Shown here: in pieces, positions 16,064 through 25,236 of the stretch | Layout of the letters: each line of letters starts with the position of its first letter | How positions within the stretch are numbered: position 1 is the first letter of the stretch | Assembly (NCBI GenBank): GCA_963803155.1 | Contig: CAWDMN010000050.1 | Span: 29,313 to 93,312 of the forward strand | Source of the DNA: CAWDMN01 sp963803155 | GTDB lineage: Bacteria > Acidobacteriota > Terriglobia > Versatilivoradales > Versatilivoraceae | DNA: 64,000 nucleotides | Direction: 5' to 3' | Notes under the pieces: generated by a model | The model's input: only the letters and a program-made list of their open reading frames with translations | Database searches by the model: none | What the model was told of the DNA's origin: nothing | Translations under genes and position numbers: made by a program

Positions 16064-17231
16064 ATGAAGAAAAATGTCATTGTCATAGGGGCGGGAGCCG
16101 CGGGATTGATGAGCGCCATCGAAGCGGGAAAGCGAGGACGTTCCATCGTCGTTCTGGAGCATGCGGAAAAGGCGGGAAAAAAAATTGCCATTTCAGGCGG
16201 CGGCCGCTGCAACTTCACTCATCTCGATACCGCTCCAGGCCATTTTCTTTCCGCGAATCCCAATTTCTGCAAATCGGCTCTGGCGCGTTATTCTCCGGCG
16301 GATTTTCTTTCTCTGGTCCAGCGGCACGGAATCGGCTATCACGAAAAAAAAACCGGCCAGTTGTTTGCAAACCAGAGCGCGCTGGAAATCGTCCAGATGC
16401 TCCTCCAGGAATGCGCGGCGGCGCAGGTTGAAATTCGGCTGAACTGCCAGGTCCAGCAGGTCCGCAAAGATCGAGAATTCTTGGTCCAGACCAATCAGGG
16501 ATTATTCGAAGCTGAATCGCTGGTGGTTGCCACGGGCGGACTTTCAGTCCCGAAAATCGGGGCCACGCCTTTGGGATACGGGATTGCCCGTCAGTTCGGC
16601 CTCGGCATCGTGGAAACTCGGCCAGGACTGGTTCCTCTCCTGTTTCCTCCGGCGCGGCAGCTCTTTTTTAGCGAATTGAGCGGGATTTCGATGGATGTTG
16701 TGGCCTCATGCCGCAAGCAAAAGTTCCGCGAGAACCTCCTCTTCACGCATCAGGGGCTCAGCGGGCCTGCCATCCTGCAAATCTCCTCCTATTGGAAAGA
16801 AGGGGACCCGCTTCACATCGATCTTCTGCCAGATACCTCTTGGGCCGAAATCATCGCCGACCGCCGCCAATCCAACACCACCTTGGCCGCGCTGCTCTGC
16901 CAGCGGCTGCCCAGGCGCTTTGTTCATGAGTGGTGCACTTCAGAGGAGGGGAGTCGTCCCATCAGCAGCTATTCCGGAAAGGAACTTTCCCGGCTGGAAG
17001 GATTGATCCACGATTGGGTCCTGCTGCCGGAAAGCACGGATGGCTATCGCAAGGCAGAAGTCACGTTGGGAGGAGTCGATACCAGGGGGCTATCTTCCAA
17101 AACCATGGAGTCTAAAAGAGTGCCCGGCCTCTATTTTATCGGGGAAGTCGTCGACGTGACCGGCCAGTTTGGGAGGGTATAATTTCCAATGGGCCTGGGC
17201 TTCCGGCCATGCTGCCGGGCAATTCGTCTGA
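16064..17231 (+). pseudogene. HI0933/YhiN-family FAD flavoprotein with a late frameshift
   Basis: The ATG at 16064 has AGGA 7 bases upstream. The protein begins with the FAD-binding GAGAAGLMSAIEAGKRG and continues with AGKKIAISGGGRCNF and LVVATGGLSVPKIGATPLGYGIA, hallmarks of the HI0933-like NAD(P)/FAD oxidoreductases. In the annotated frame it stops at 17182 after VDVTGQFGRV. Removing one G from the GGG near 17171 restores the universal family ending, GGYNFQWAWASGHAAG, to a TGA at 17229-17231. The break costs only the last about 16 residues, but these complete the Rossmann fold. It is either a genuine +1 mutation or a homopolymer error. Confidence 0.85.
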
Positions 17232-17338
17232 TGGTGTGCTTTGCTGCCAACTTTTTAAGATGACGGAAGGCCGCGAAACCTGAAATCTGTGGAATTTTTT
17301 TTCGTCGAGCGGTACTTCCCGTCAAAAGGGAGAGGGCC

Positions 17339-17483
17339 GCTCCCTAGAAAATAGCGCGGCTGGAGGCGGGGTGCCCCCACCCCGCCTGAGTTTGCCAATC
17401 TTACTGAGACGGCCTGAGGGCAGGCCGCCTCCATCATCCCATTTTCATCCTCTTGATATGCCAGCCGTGCTGGCATGAGTGGC
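17339..17483 (+). repeat. Modular repeat locus 2: cassette A + hairpin
   Basis: The locus opens GCTCCCTAGAAAATAGCG and continues through the GC-rich cassette A (GGAGGCGG at the left, CCGCCTCC at the right, pairing). It ends with the hairpin TGCCAGCCGTGCTGGCA at 17459-17475 and then GAGTGGC. It lies between convergent genes, the hairpin about 70 bp past the stop of the minus-strand methyltransferase. Confidence 0.85.
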
Positions 17484-17544
17484 GGCATTGGACAAGGATC
17501 TCATTATTCGTTGATAATGACGATGTTTTTTGCGAGCCAGCGGG

Positions 17545-18540
17545 CTAACGTTCTTTCTGATGCGGTTTAAAGGCCTCCACCAAACCATCCATGCGCTGAT
17601 CCGGATGCAGGAGGTTCACTCGCTCGAATCCGGCGGCGAGCAATCCCCCTTTAATTTCCTCGAAAGTATAGCTGTTTCCACCCGCAGTCCCAACGAGCAT
17701 GTTGATGGCAAACAGGGCGCCAGCGCGTGGGGAAGTGCGATCCTCGGAAAGGATGTGGTCCCGGATGACCAGGCGGCCTCCGGGAACCAGCGCTTCGAGT
17801 ATCTTGCGGTAGAGAGCCCGATTTTCTTCAGGACTATTTTGATGGATGATGGCAGATAGAAAAGCCAGATCGTGTCCAGCGGGCAAAGGATCCTGGTAAA
17901 AATCTCCTCCCACCAAAGTCACTCTTTCCAGAAATCCGGCTTGGCTGATGCGTTTCCGGGCTAATTCCACTACTGGCGGCCGATCGAACAAGGTCGCCTT
18001 CAATTGAGGAGAGTGCTTCAAGAAAGCCAGCGTATAGGTTCCGCTGGCGCCGCCGATATCCAAGAATTTTCGCACTTGGCCAGGTTGCACCAAAGCCACG
18101 ATCCGGTCCGCTTGAGGAGCCCCCACCACGTGCATCGCGCCGATAAAGGAAGCCAGCCATTCATCTTGATCCGCGGATTCCCGCCGGTTTGCGCAAACCA
18201 CATTGCTCAATGTACTAAAGCGTCCCCAGAGATTATTTGCGTGCAAAACCATGGGGAGCACATTTCCCTGCCACCTCGAATCCAACAGAGGGACAACCGT
18301 GGGCTCCGTGCGATATTTCCCTTCTTGCTTGATCAACAGCTCTATCGCGCACAATGCATCCAGCAGGATGGCCAATGGCCGCACTTCAGCGCCAATCCGA
18401 TTCGCGATCATATCGAGAGTCATAGGCTTATCAGACAACAAAGTAAACAGATCCAACTCCGCGGCCGTCAAAAGGATCCGGGGTTCCCAGAACCCCCTGG
18501 CCAAATTCAGAATTGCGTCAGATGTCCAGGATTCTTGCAT
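17545..18540 (-). CDS. SAM-dependent O-methyltransferase (methyltransferase family 2)
   Basis: This 331-residue protein has an N-terminal helical winged-helix dimerisation part (residues 1-110: LLTAAELDLFTLLSDKPMTLDMIANRIG). The C-terminal Rossmann domain contains the SAM loop FLDIGGASGTYTLAFL, the acidic strand end TLFDRPPVVELAR, and LVPGGRLVIRDHIL. This is the hydroxyneurosporene/caffeate-type O-methyltransferase fold. A catalytic His in AIIHQNSPEENRALYRKI is in the usual place. GAGGAG precedes the ATG. The acceptor substrate is unknown, and no pathway genes are nearby. Confidence 0.85.
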   Translation of the reverse strand: MQESWTSDAILNLARGFWEPRILLTAAELDLFTLLSDKPMTLDMIANRIGAEVRPLAILLDALCAIELLIKQEGKYRTEPTVVPLLDSRWQGNVLPMVLHANNLWGRFSTLSNVVCANRRESADQDEWLASFIGAMHVVGAPQADRIVALVQPGQVRKFLDIGGASGTYTLAFLKHSPQLKATLFDRPPVVELARKRISQAGFLERVTLVGGDFYQDPLPAGHDLAFLSAIIHQNSPEENRALYRKILEALVPGGRLVIRDHILSEDRTSPRAGALFAINMLVGTAGGNSYTFEEIKGGLLAAGFERVNLLHPDQRMDGLVEAFKPHQKER

Positions 18541-18644
18541 ATCATTATCTCCTCAGAAAATCGCTGTAAGTTGTTGATATAACACGAGGGTGCCACGGGC
18601 AAAAAACAGCATGGTTTACCAGAGTTTTTGCCCGTGCTCGAACC

Positions 18645-18835
18645 AATTTTCATCATCTTGTTGTGCCAGCCGCGCTGGCATGGGTGACTCCCTAGAAAAT
18701 AGCGTGGATGGAGGCGGGCTCCCCTCACTCCGCCTGAGCTTGCCAAGTGGGCCAGGACGGCCTGAGGGCAGGCCGCCTCCATCATCCCATTTTCGTCCTC
18801 TTGTTGTGCCAACCGTGCTGGCATAGTGGCTTCTC
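18645..18835 (+). repeat. Modular repeat locus 3: hairpin + cassette A + hairpin
   Basis: The first hairpin is TGCCAGC-CGC-GCTGGCA at 18664-18680. GACTCCCTAGAAAATAGCG opens a cassette A copy, which runs to CCGCCTCCATCATCC. A second, slightly mismatched hairpin lies at 18807-18823. The constant lead-in CATCATCTTGTTGTGCC precedes the first hairpin and a close variant precedes the second. The locus occupies most of the gap between the NtrC-type gene stop (18879) and the methyltransferase start (18540). Confidence 0.85.
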
Positions 18836-18878
18836 AGAAGAGTCAGGCGGTGCTCCTCTGACAGTCCAAGCAGGCCGC

Positions 18879-20261
18879 CTATTCCAGTGCGTATTTTTTG
18901 ACTTTGTAACGGAGTGTGTCGCGGCTGATCTTTAATAATTTGGCTGCTTTTGTTTTATTTTGATTGGCATATTCCAGCGCCTGCTGGATCAGCTCTTTTT
19001 CGACTTGTTCCAATTCCGCGCCCCCTCGGGGGAGTTTAACCAAGTGATCCCCGGCGGCATGGATCACAGTCTGGTTCGAACCTGGATCTGAAATCCGGAT
19101 GGGCAATAATCCCACTTCAATATATTCGCCATCCGCAAGAATCATGGCTCGTTCGATGGCATTCTTCAATTCCCGCACATTCCCAGGCCAGGGATAATCC
19201 ATCATCAGCTTCAAGGCTTCCGGCTTCGTCCCTTTGACATTTTTGCGAAACTGTTGGTTATAGCGACGAATAAAATGATTGACCAGCATTGGGATATCCG
19301 CACTTCTTTCGCGTAAGGGAGGAATCAAAATTGGCAAGACAGAAAGGCGATAGTAGAGATCCTCCCGGAATTTTCCATCTTTGACCGCTTGTTCTAAATT
19401 GCGATTCGTAGAGGCCACCACCTGCACATCCACCGATATATCTTTAACTCCGCCAACCCTGCGAAAAGTCTGATCCTCCAACACTCTCAAGAATGTGGAT
19501 TGCAGGTTTAATTGCATTTCACTGATTTCATCCAGAAAAACCGTTCCCCCATCCGCCATCTCAAAAACACCTCTTTTCAGGGTCTTTGCGTCGGTGAAGG
19601 CTCCCTTCTCATAGCCAAAAAGCTCAGTCTCGATCAAAGTCTCGGGAATTGCGGCACAATTAAGCGCCACAAAAGGTTTGTCCCGCCGGCCACTTTCATA
19701 ATGGAGCGCGCGGCTGACCAGCTCTTTGCCCGTTCCGCTCTCACCCTGGACCAACAAGGTTGAAGCACCCGATCGAGCCAGGCGGCGAATCAAATCCAAC
19801 ACTTCGATAATCTCTTTTGACTTTCCAATAATATTATCGATGCTGAAGCGGCTCCGAATACTCTTGTTAGCCTGGGCCACCTGGGTTTTCAGGGCGGAAA
19901 TTTCCAGCGCATTGCGGACTACATTTTCCAGCTTTTCAAAGTTAATTGGCTTTTCAATAAAATCGAAGGCCCCCATCTTTAAAGCTTGAACCGCCACATC
20001 AACCGCTCCGAAAGCCGTGATCAGGATGACCGGCAATTGCGGCAAATCCTCTCGGATTTTTCGCAATAAATCGATGCCGCTCCCATCCGGCAACTTAATG
20101 TCCAATGTCACCAGGTCCGGCTGATCGGATTGAAGCCGCACTAAAGCCTGCTGTATGCAAGCTGCTTCCAGCACCTGAAAATTCCAGGATTCCAGTTTCT
20201 GCTTCATCGACCAGCGAATCAGATTTTCATCATCAACCACTAAAATCGTCTCTCGGGACAT
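18879..20261 (-). CDS. NtrC-family sigma-54-dependent response regulator
   Basis: A 460-residue regulator of three parts. The receiver domain (1-120) has phospho-acceptor Asp54 in VTLDIKLPDG. The AAA+ domain (about 140-375) has Walker A GESGTGKE (173-180), Walker B VFLDE (241-245) and the sigma-54 contact loop as GAFTDA (220-225) instead of the commoner GAFTGA. The C-terminal Fis-type helix-turn-helix (about 415-458) has ALEYANQNKTKAAKLL. AAGG-type Shine-Dalgarno sequence precedes the ATG. It should activate sigma-54 promoters after phosphorylation. The cognate kinase is not adjacent, and the permease genes upstream are candidate targets only by proximity. Confidence 0.93.
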   Translation of the reverse strand: MSRETILVVDDENLIRWSMKQKLESWNFQVLEAACIQQALVRLQSDQPDLVTLDIKLPDGSGIDLLRKIREDLPQLPVILITAFGAVDVAVQALKMGAFDFIEKPINFEKLENVVRNALEISALKTQVAQANKSIRSRFSIDNIIGKSKEIIEVLDLIRRLARSGASTLLVQGESGTGKELVSRALHYESGRRDKPFVALNCAAIPETLIETELFGYEKGAFTDAKTLKRGVFEMADGGTVFLDEISEMQLNLQSTFLRVLEDQTFRRVGGVKDISVDVQVVASTNRNLEQAVKDGKFREDLYYRLSVLPILIPPLRERSADIPMLVNHFIRRYNQQFRKNVKGTKPEALKLMMDYPWPGNVRELKNAIERAMILADGEYIEVGLLPIRISDPGSNQTVIHAAGDHLVKLPRGGAELEQVEKELIQQALEYANQNKTKAAKLLKISRDTLRYKVKKYALE

Positions 20262-20462
20262 TCTTCACCTTTCAATACTATGACAAAAGAAAGAGTCACC
20301 CTGTGGGGCATTTCCCCCAACCGGGATATTGTACATGGATTGCCTGGGATTTTCCGACCAATTTCGATTTCCTGGCTGTAAAACGTGAAAATCCTCAAAA
20401 TCACTGGGCTGGCGTTGATTCAAATGGTCTGACAAAATGAACATTACTAAGCCGGTTTGGAG

Positions 20463-21620
20463 TCAGTCGCGCAAGGCTTCAAGAAGTTGCGTGCGCGAAG
20501 CTTTTCGGGCTGGCAAGAATCCACCTACCAATCCTAATAATCCGGATAGGACCAAACCTTGGAGGAGAATCTGCGGGGTAATTCGAAAATGGAATAGTAT
20601 CTCACTAAAGTTGGTGAAATTGGCGGTTCCTGTGGAAACCCCATGCATGGGAAGAGCCATCAGGCATCCCAATAGCCCACCAAGCAAAGCAAGCACCACC
20701 GACTCCAAAACAAACGAGACAAGGATGCTGAACCGCCCAAACCCGAGAGTACGCAAAGTGGCAATTTCGCGGGTCCGCGACATGACCGTGGCATACATCA
20801 TATTCATGGCCGCAAAACAGGAGCCAATACCCATAATCAAGGCAATAAAACTTCCCAAGGCTTTTAATCCTATGGATGAAATAGTCTGGCTCCTGAAGTA
20901 CTCTGTTTGAGAAATCGCCTGCAGGTGAATGCGCCGATCGTCGGAAATCCGGTGCTCCAGGGCTTTGGCGGCGAGAGCGTCTTCCGCGGCCACTAGAATC
21001 GAACTATAAATCGGACGGTCCCAGTCCAAAGCAATATCGCGGTAATCTCCCCAGATTTCAGAGTCGTAGGCGGTTCCGCCCGCGTCAAATATCCCGACAA
21101 TTTTCCATTCACTATGGGAGAGGTGAACCGTCGATCCCACTTGCATATTGCGAAACCTGTTTGAGATTGGACGGCTGACGATTAATTCCCGCATCCCCGA
21201 ATGAAAGATTCGCCCTTGCACTAAGCGAATTTCCGGCCGAAGTTGAAATGCCGAGATTCCCACTCCCCGCACCATCACGTTGGAAGTTTCTCCAGTCATC
21301 CTGGGATGATTGATGACTACAACAATTTCACCGGAGGTTAAAGGTTCGTTTTTTTCGTTCTTCTTAATTCCGGGCAGCAAGCTAATCACGGGATACAAGT
21401 CCCGATCGTAATAGCTGTTCACTTCGTTGAGCGATCCTTGCCGGATGACGATCAAGTAATTGGCATGGCCAGTATCCACAAAAGTGGAATCCAAGCCATG
21501 GATCAAAGCCAGCATGATCACGCAAATTGCCACGGTGAGTCCAATGCCGAGAGCGGTCATGAGTGTTCCCACCCGTCTAACCCACAGGCTGCCCAGATTA
21601 TATTTCAAAGGAATTCTCAT
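20463..21620 (-). CDS. FtsX/MacB-type ABC transporter permease (first)
   Basis: This 385-residue protein has four predicted membrane segments: one at about residues 20-40 (MTALGIGLTVAICVIMLALI) and three in the last 130 residues. Between them lies a large extracytoplasmic domain. This is the FtsX-like/MacB permease topology. The MSRTREIATLRTLGFGR segment is the typical coupling region for the ATPase. A second permease of the same family lies upstream on the same strand. No ATP-binding subunit gene is in between or nearby, so the ATPase must be encoded elsewhere. Such pairs commonly export lipoproteins, peptides or antibiotics. Confidence 0.88.
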   Translation of the reverse strand: MRIPLKYNLGSLWVRRVGTLMTALGIGLTVAICVIMLALIHGLDSTFVDTGHANYLIVIRQGSLNEVNSYYDRDLYPVISLLPGIKKNEKNEPLTSGEIVVVINHPRMTGETSNVMVRGVGISAFQLRPEIRLVQGRIFHSGMRELIVSRPISNRFRNMQVGSTVHLSHSEWKIVGIFDAGGTAYDSEIWGDYRDIALDWDRPIYSSILVAAEDALAAKALEHRISDDRRIHLQAISQTEYFRSQTISSIGLKALGSFIALIMGIGSCFAAMNMMYATVMSRTREIATLRTLGFGRFSILVSFVLESVVLALLGGLLGCLMALPMHGVSTGTANFTNFSEILFHFRITPQILLQGLVLSGLLGLVGGFLPARKASRTQLLEALRD

Positions 21621-21631
21621 AGGTTTTAATA

Positions 21632-21838
21632 ATTAGTGATCAGTGATCAGTGGTCAGGTTTTTGGCAATAAGTGATGAGGTGCATCCCACGGGCAACCAT
21701 CGGACTTAAATTTTTTCCAACTAATCAAAGCCTTCCACCGGGTTAATTCCAAATGCCAGGAATATTTCTGTATTTCTATCAATTTCTCATCAAAATCACA
21801 TACCACTGACCACTCATCACTGACCACTTGTCACTAAT
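21632..21838. repeat. Imperfect inverted repeat bounding about 150 bp
   Basis: ATTAGTGATCAGTGATCAG at 21632-21650, continuing TGGTCAG, is mirrored by an imperfect complement ending TCACTAAT at 21804-21838. The two are built from the same short TGATCA/GTGGTCAG words. The arms enclose a low-information stretch. It may be an old miniature element. It sits just after the first permease start and before modular repeat locus 4. Confidence 0.45.
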
Positions 21839-21854
21839 CGAGATTTTTCCCAGC

Positions 21855-22041
21855 GCTCCCCAGAAAATCCCGGCCAAACAAAGGTGTAGCGGGCACGAGT
21901 GACCGCCGTCACTTGTGTACGCTGGCTGGGCAGGCAAGGCGACCAGGCGACACGCGATGGGTGACTTCGTCATACTCGCGCGTCCCACCTTGTTTTCATC
22001 ATCTTGCCGTGCCAGCCATGCTGGCACGGGCGGCTCCTCAG
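21855..22041 (+). repeat. Modular repeat locus 4: cassette B + hairpin
   Basis: The locus starts GCTCCCCAGAAAATCCCGG and continues with cassette B (AAAGGTG...GTCCCACCTTG). It ends with an 8-bp-arm hairpin, GTGCCAGC-CAT-GCTGGCAC, at 22009-22027, then GGCGGCTCCTCAG. The stop codon of the upstream permease (complement of TCA at 22038-22040) lies inside the last bases of the repeat, so the gene and the element share sequence. This is the closest gene/repeat contact of the six loci. Confidence 0.85.
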
Positions 22042-23201
22042 TTCACCCGGCGGATTGCCTCAACGGCGGGACGGCGCGAGGCTCGCCAGGCGGGAAAACC
22101 GGAAGCCAGTAAACCTACCAATATCCCCAGACTAAGGCAAATAGCCTGCGTTCCGGCGGTTACCCTGACCTTCTGCAAGAATCCAGAGGTGACCTGGGCC
22201 ATATCGACATGGCTAAATAAGAAGTCCGCGCCCCATGTCCCTACGGCAGCTCCTCCCAGGGAAAGCAATAAAGATTCGCCTACCAACAGCCAAAGCACTT
22301 GTTGGTTTTCAAAGCCGAGAGTCTTGAGCACTCCAATTTCTCTCCACCGTTCCCGAATCGACATCGCCATGGTATTGGATGCGACCAGAATAACAGTAAA
22401 AATCACCACGGAGCAGATCCCGGTAATGAAAAGCTGCACATTCCCCAATACCGCCAGAAAGGAAATAATGAAGGCTTTTTCAGTCTCAGTCTTGGTGGGT
22501 GCCGTCGAATTTTGAAAGAGCGCGTCAATCCTCTCGGCTACCCGTGGGACGTCTTCCACAGAGTGGGCGCGAATTGTGAAAGTCCCTGTAAAACTGGCAC
22601 TGGAGGCCATGCCCAGTTTGATCATCCCTTCATTGAAATAATCCCAGTGAAAATATAGGCCGCTGCCTTCGTCATTTCCGCCCGAATAAATGCCGCGAAT
22701 CGTTAATTCGGGATCTATTTGAAATAGAGAACCCTTCAAATGGATTCGATCTCCGATTTTCCAGGCAAAGCGTTTTGCCAGATGATCCCCGACCACGCAA
22801 CCAATTCGATCTTTTTTGAAGGCCAGTTGTTGGTCGGCGGGAATCTTCATGTCCGGGTTGACTTGAAAAAACTGATCCACATCCACCGAAAAGTTGGGAA
22901 AAAAGTTGGAGGGATCCTTGTAGATTCCCCCAAACCACATGGAACCAAAAACGGCCTCAACTCCCTCGGTGCGGGATATCTTTTGCCGGTAAGAAATGGG
23001 GAGAGCATTGAATAGCGAAACCTTGTGACGGGTGATCAGGCGCAGAGCCGAATCGGGGGTCTCCGGGGGATTCTGCAATTCGATGAGCATTGAACGGAGC
23101 GTGGCCACCAGGAATAGAGAAACAGCAATGCTGGCCATGGTCAAAAAAGTCCGGCGCCGGTTGCGAAGGATATTTTTAAAAATCAACCGAAGAAACTTCA
23201 T
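22038..23201 (-). CDS. FtsX/MacB-type ABC transporter permease (second)
   Basis: A 387-residue paralogue of the neighbouring permease. It has an N-terminal membrane helix (RRTFLTMASIAVSLFLVATL) and a periplasmic domain to about residue 255. Three C-terminal helices follow, with the coupling segment MSIRERWREIGVLKTLGFEN, and the final helix is followed by FPAWRASRRPAVEAIRRV. The two permeases probably form a heterodimer with an unlinked MacB-type ATPase. The stop codon is formed inside modular repeat locus 4. ACC/TTC bases before the start give no strong ribosome-binding site. Confidence 0.88.
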   Translation of the reverse strand: MKFLRLIFKNILRNRRRTFLTMASIAVSLFLVATLRSMLIELQNPPETPDSALRLITRHKVSLFNALPISYRQKISRTEGVEAVFGSMWFGGIYKDPSNFFPNFSVDVDQFFQVNPDMKIPADQQLAFKKDRIGCVVGDHLAKRFAWKIGDRIHLKGSLFQIDPELTIRGIYSGGNDEGSGLYFHWDYFNEGMIKLGMASSASFTGTFTIRAHSVEDVPRVAERIDALFQNSTAPTKTETEKAFIISFLAVLGNVQLFITGICSVVIFTVILVASNTMAMSIRERWREIGVLKTLGFENQQVLWLLVGESLLLSLGGAAVGTWGADFLFSHVDMAQVTSGFLQKVRVTAGTQAICLSLGILVGLLASGFPAWRASRRPAVEAIRRVN

Positions 23202-23319
23202 AGGGTCTCAAATCAAGTGTTTGGTTAATTCATCCGGCCAAACCTTAAAAAAAACAGAACGCGGATAGTCAAACCCGCCCGGGGAATTGGGCGCTATTAA
23301 AGCGACAGAAAAGCCAAGC

Positions 23320-23408
23320 TGCGGATGGCACAAAATGGGAGGCGGACTCCGTTCGGAGACCTCCGTGTCGCCGCGCGGGTGACAGTGGTCACGTGTGCGC
23401 CATCCACA
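23320..23408. repeat. Inverted-repeat element resembling the cassette family
   Basis: GGATGGC (23323-23329) pairs with GCCATCC (23399-23405). Inside are CTCCG-TT-CGGAG and GTGAC-AGTG-GTCAC hairpins and GCGCGGGTGAC-like words also found in cassette B. The constant separator hairpin is missing. It is possibly a decayed or chimeric cassette. The surrounding 23202-23486 has no gene. Confidence 0.3.
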
Positions 23409-23486
23409 TTCCGGGGGAGTTTCCTCTCCTCAAGAGTTAATGACCTATCCTTAACTTACCCTCACTTTTAATCGCAATTTTCCCGA

Positions 23487-24692
23487 TCAAGCATATGGAT
23501 AAACCGCCTCTTCGATGCTGAGCCCGCGAATCTCTACCCTGTTCAAATCGGCAATTCCAAGGCCAGCCTGAGCCGCCAGCAAAATATGGTTTTCGCATTT
23601 TTCGAAAGGTGGAGTGCCCCGCCCCGCCAGCGGATCCGGGAATCCCATCACGGCCGTGCCAACCGCATCCGTGGAGACCGGATTTAATCCGGCAATTAGC
23701 ACTCCCGCTTTGGTGAATCGCATGGAAGACTGCTCCCAAAATCCTTCCGCCCCGCTGATGGAGCTAATGCCGTCAATGATGGCCAAGTCCACGGGGCGTG
23801 CGCCACAAAGATCCGCGACAATATGAGGAATCCCCATCTTTCGACGCGAGTCATGCCAGCTGACCGTTTCCCCCGGAAGATGGATTGGGCCACGATGCTT
23901 TATTCTATGCATTGCCACTCGGCCCAGAATGGAATCTTCATTGGGAGCATCTTCGCCATAAAGGGCATTTGGAGTAATTCCAAAAAGATTCTTCATCGAC
24001 AAAGTGACCCCGGCGGAACTATGTTCCTTCAACTTGGCTAGCGAAATAAAAACGTCCGTATCCTGGTAAGAATGATTCACCAAAAAATTGGAAAATGACA
24101 ATCCGCCACCGGGCACCTTCAAATCCGCGTAACTCCGCGCTTCCCCAATATTCCGGGTGTTTTCAAATTCGGTGGGGCCGAGCGATATTAATTCCTGCAC
24201 ATTCCAACCGGCTCCAGCCAAAACCTCTTGCATCGGATTGCGGAAACGCAGAGATTCCACGATGCGGACACGCCGGGCGCCTCCAGCAAATAAGATGGAG
24301 TTCAAAGCCAAAACCGTGGCATAGTGTGTCTGATAAGTTTCTCCCGCCGTGTGATTAAACATCGGAAGAAATCTTTGCCCCTCCATCGTCAAATTTATTT
24401 TGACCGTTACCGTTTTGCCGCACACCAGGGTCCGAATCCCGCCCAGAAGGTCAAAACATCGAAGCATTGCTTCCCGGACTTCACCGGCATACGAAGAGCA
24501 GGAGACAATGGCGACTTTGGCATCGGATCGGCCCTTTTCAGCAGAAAGTGATTGTAGTAAATTCCTATTCTTTTGCGGAGTATCCGCTGCAAGAGCAGAC
24601 TTTCCAATCAGCGGAATTGCGGATAGGTACGCCGTGCCATTCCATAAAAATCTCCGTCGAGACATATCCGGAAGCTTTAGGGAATTCTTCAT
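23487..24692 (-). CDS. Tat-exported DUF362 protein
   Basis: The ATG at 24692 is preferred over an upstream GTG/ATG because AGGA is placed 8 bases before it and the Tat signal (MSRRRFLWNGTAYL, about residues 10-23) then falls at the N-terminus. The 401-residue product has the DUF362 core: VAIVSCSSYAG, GKTVTVKINLTMEG, GARRVRIVES, FISLAKLKEHSSAGVTLSMKNLFGI, LAIIDGISSISGAEGF and NPVSTDAVGTAVMG. DUF362 proteins are found with iron-sulfur and redox systems, and their reaction is not established. It could belong to one operon with the permeases downstream, though a 285-bp gap separates them. Confidence 0.85.
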   Translation of the reverse strand: MKNSLKLPDMSRRRFLWNGTAYLSAIPLIGKSALAADTPQKNRNLLQSLSAEKGRSDAKVAIVSCSSYAGEVREAMLRCFDLLGGIRTLVCGKTVTVKINLTMEGQRFLPMFNHTAGETYQTHYATVLALNSILFAGGARRVRIVESLRFRNPMQEVLAGAGWNVQELISLGPTEFENTRNIGEARSYADLKVPGGGLSFSNFLVNHSYQDTDVFISLAKLKEHSSAGVTLSMKNLFGITPNALYGEDAPNEDSILGRVAMHRIKHRGPIHLPGETVSWHDSRRKMGIPHIVADLCGARPVDLAIIDGISSISGAEGFWEQSSMRFTKAGVLIAGLNPVSTDAVGTAVMGFPDPLAGRGTPPFEKCENHILLAAQAGLGIADLNRVEIRGLSIEEAVYPYA

Positions 24693-24895
24693 ATGGGATC
24701 CTAAGACCATAGAATTCTCTTCCATCCAACCAGGCGGCACTCCCTCATCGATTATGCCAGTGAGACATACAATCCTAAGTCACAACCTCTCCCAAAATTT
24801 CCGAAGCATACAGATCTGAGCATTTCACGGAAAGTTTATCATCTTTCGATTCGTAGCGTTTGCACAATTGATGGCACAACGGAAGACCACATATC

Positions 24896-25187
24896 ACCCC
24901 AGAAAATCCCAGCTAGGCAAAGGTGGAACGGGCACGAGTGACCGCCGTCACCGGTGCACGTTGGCTCGGCAGGCAAGGCTCGCCAGGCGACGCGCGACGG
25001 GTGACTTCGCGCGTCCCACCTTGTCTTCATCTTCTTGTTGTGCCAGTTGTGCTGGCATGAGTGGCTCCTCAGAAAACAGCGTGGATGGAGGCGGGGTGCC
25101 CCCACCTCGTCTGGGCCCGCCAATCGTGCTCAGAGGGACTGAGTACAGTCCACCTCCATCATCCCATTTTCATTGCTCAACCGGCAT
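24896..25187 (+). repeat. Modular repeat locus 5: cassette B + hairpin + cassette A
   Basis: Cassette B (24896-25030) opens ACCCCAGAAAATCCCAGC, contains GCGACGCGCGACGGGTG and closes GTCCCACCTTG. The hairpin TGCCAGT-TGT-GCTGGCA follows at 25041-25057, then GAGTGGCTCCTCAGAAAA. Cassette A (from about 25078) is more diverged (GTGGATGGAGGCGG left, CACCTCCATCATCC right) and ends in a degraded separator near 25180. The locus fills the gap between the GH78 gene stop (25237) and the DUF362 start (24692). Confidence 0.85.
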
Positions 25188-25236
25188 GGTCCATTTCGTT
25201 GCAGACTGATTTATTATATTACACTCATCAACCACG

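Noticed and set aside
24866..24890. Possible gene in the 25-kb gap (several frames of 60-150 codons)
   Set aside because: All overlap modular repeat locus 5 or antisense GH78 sequence and show no domain.
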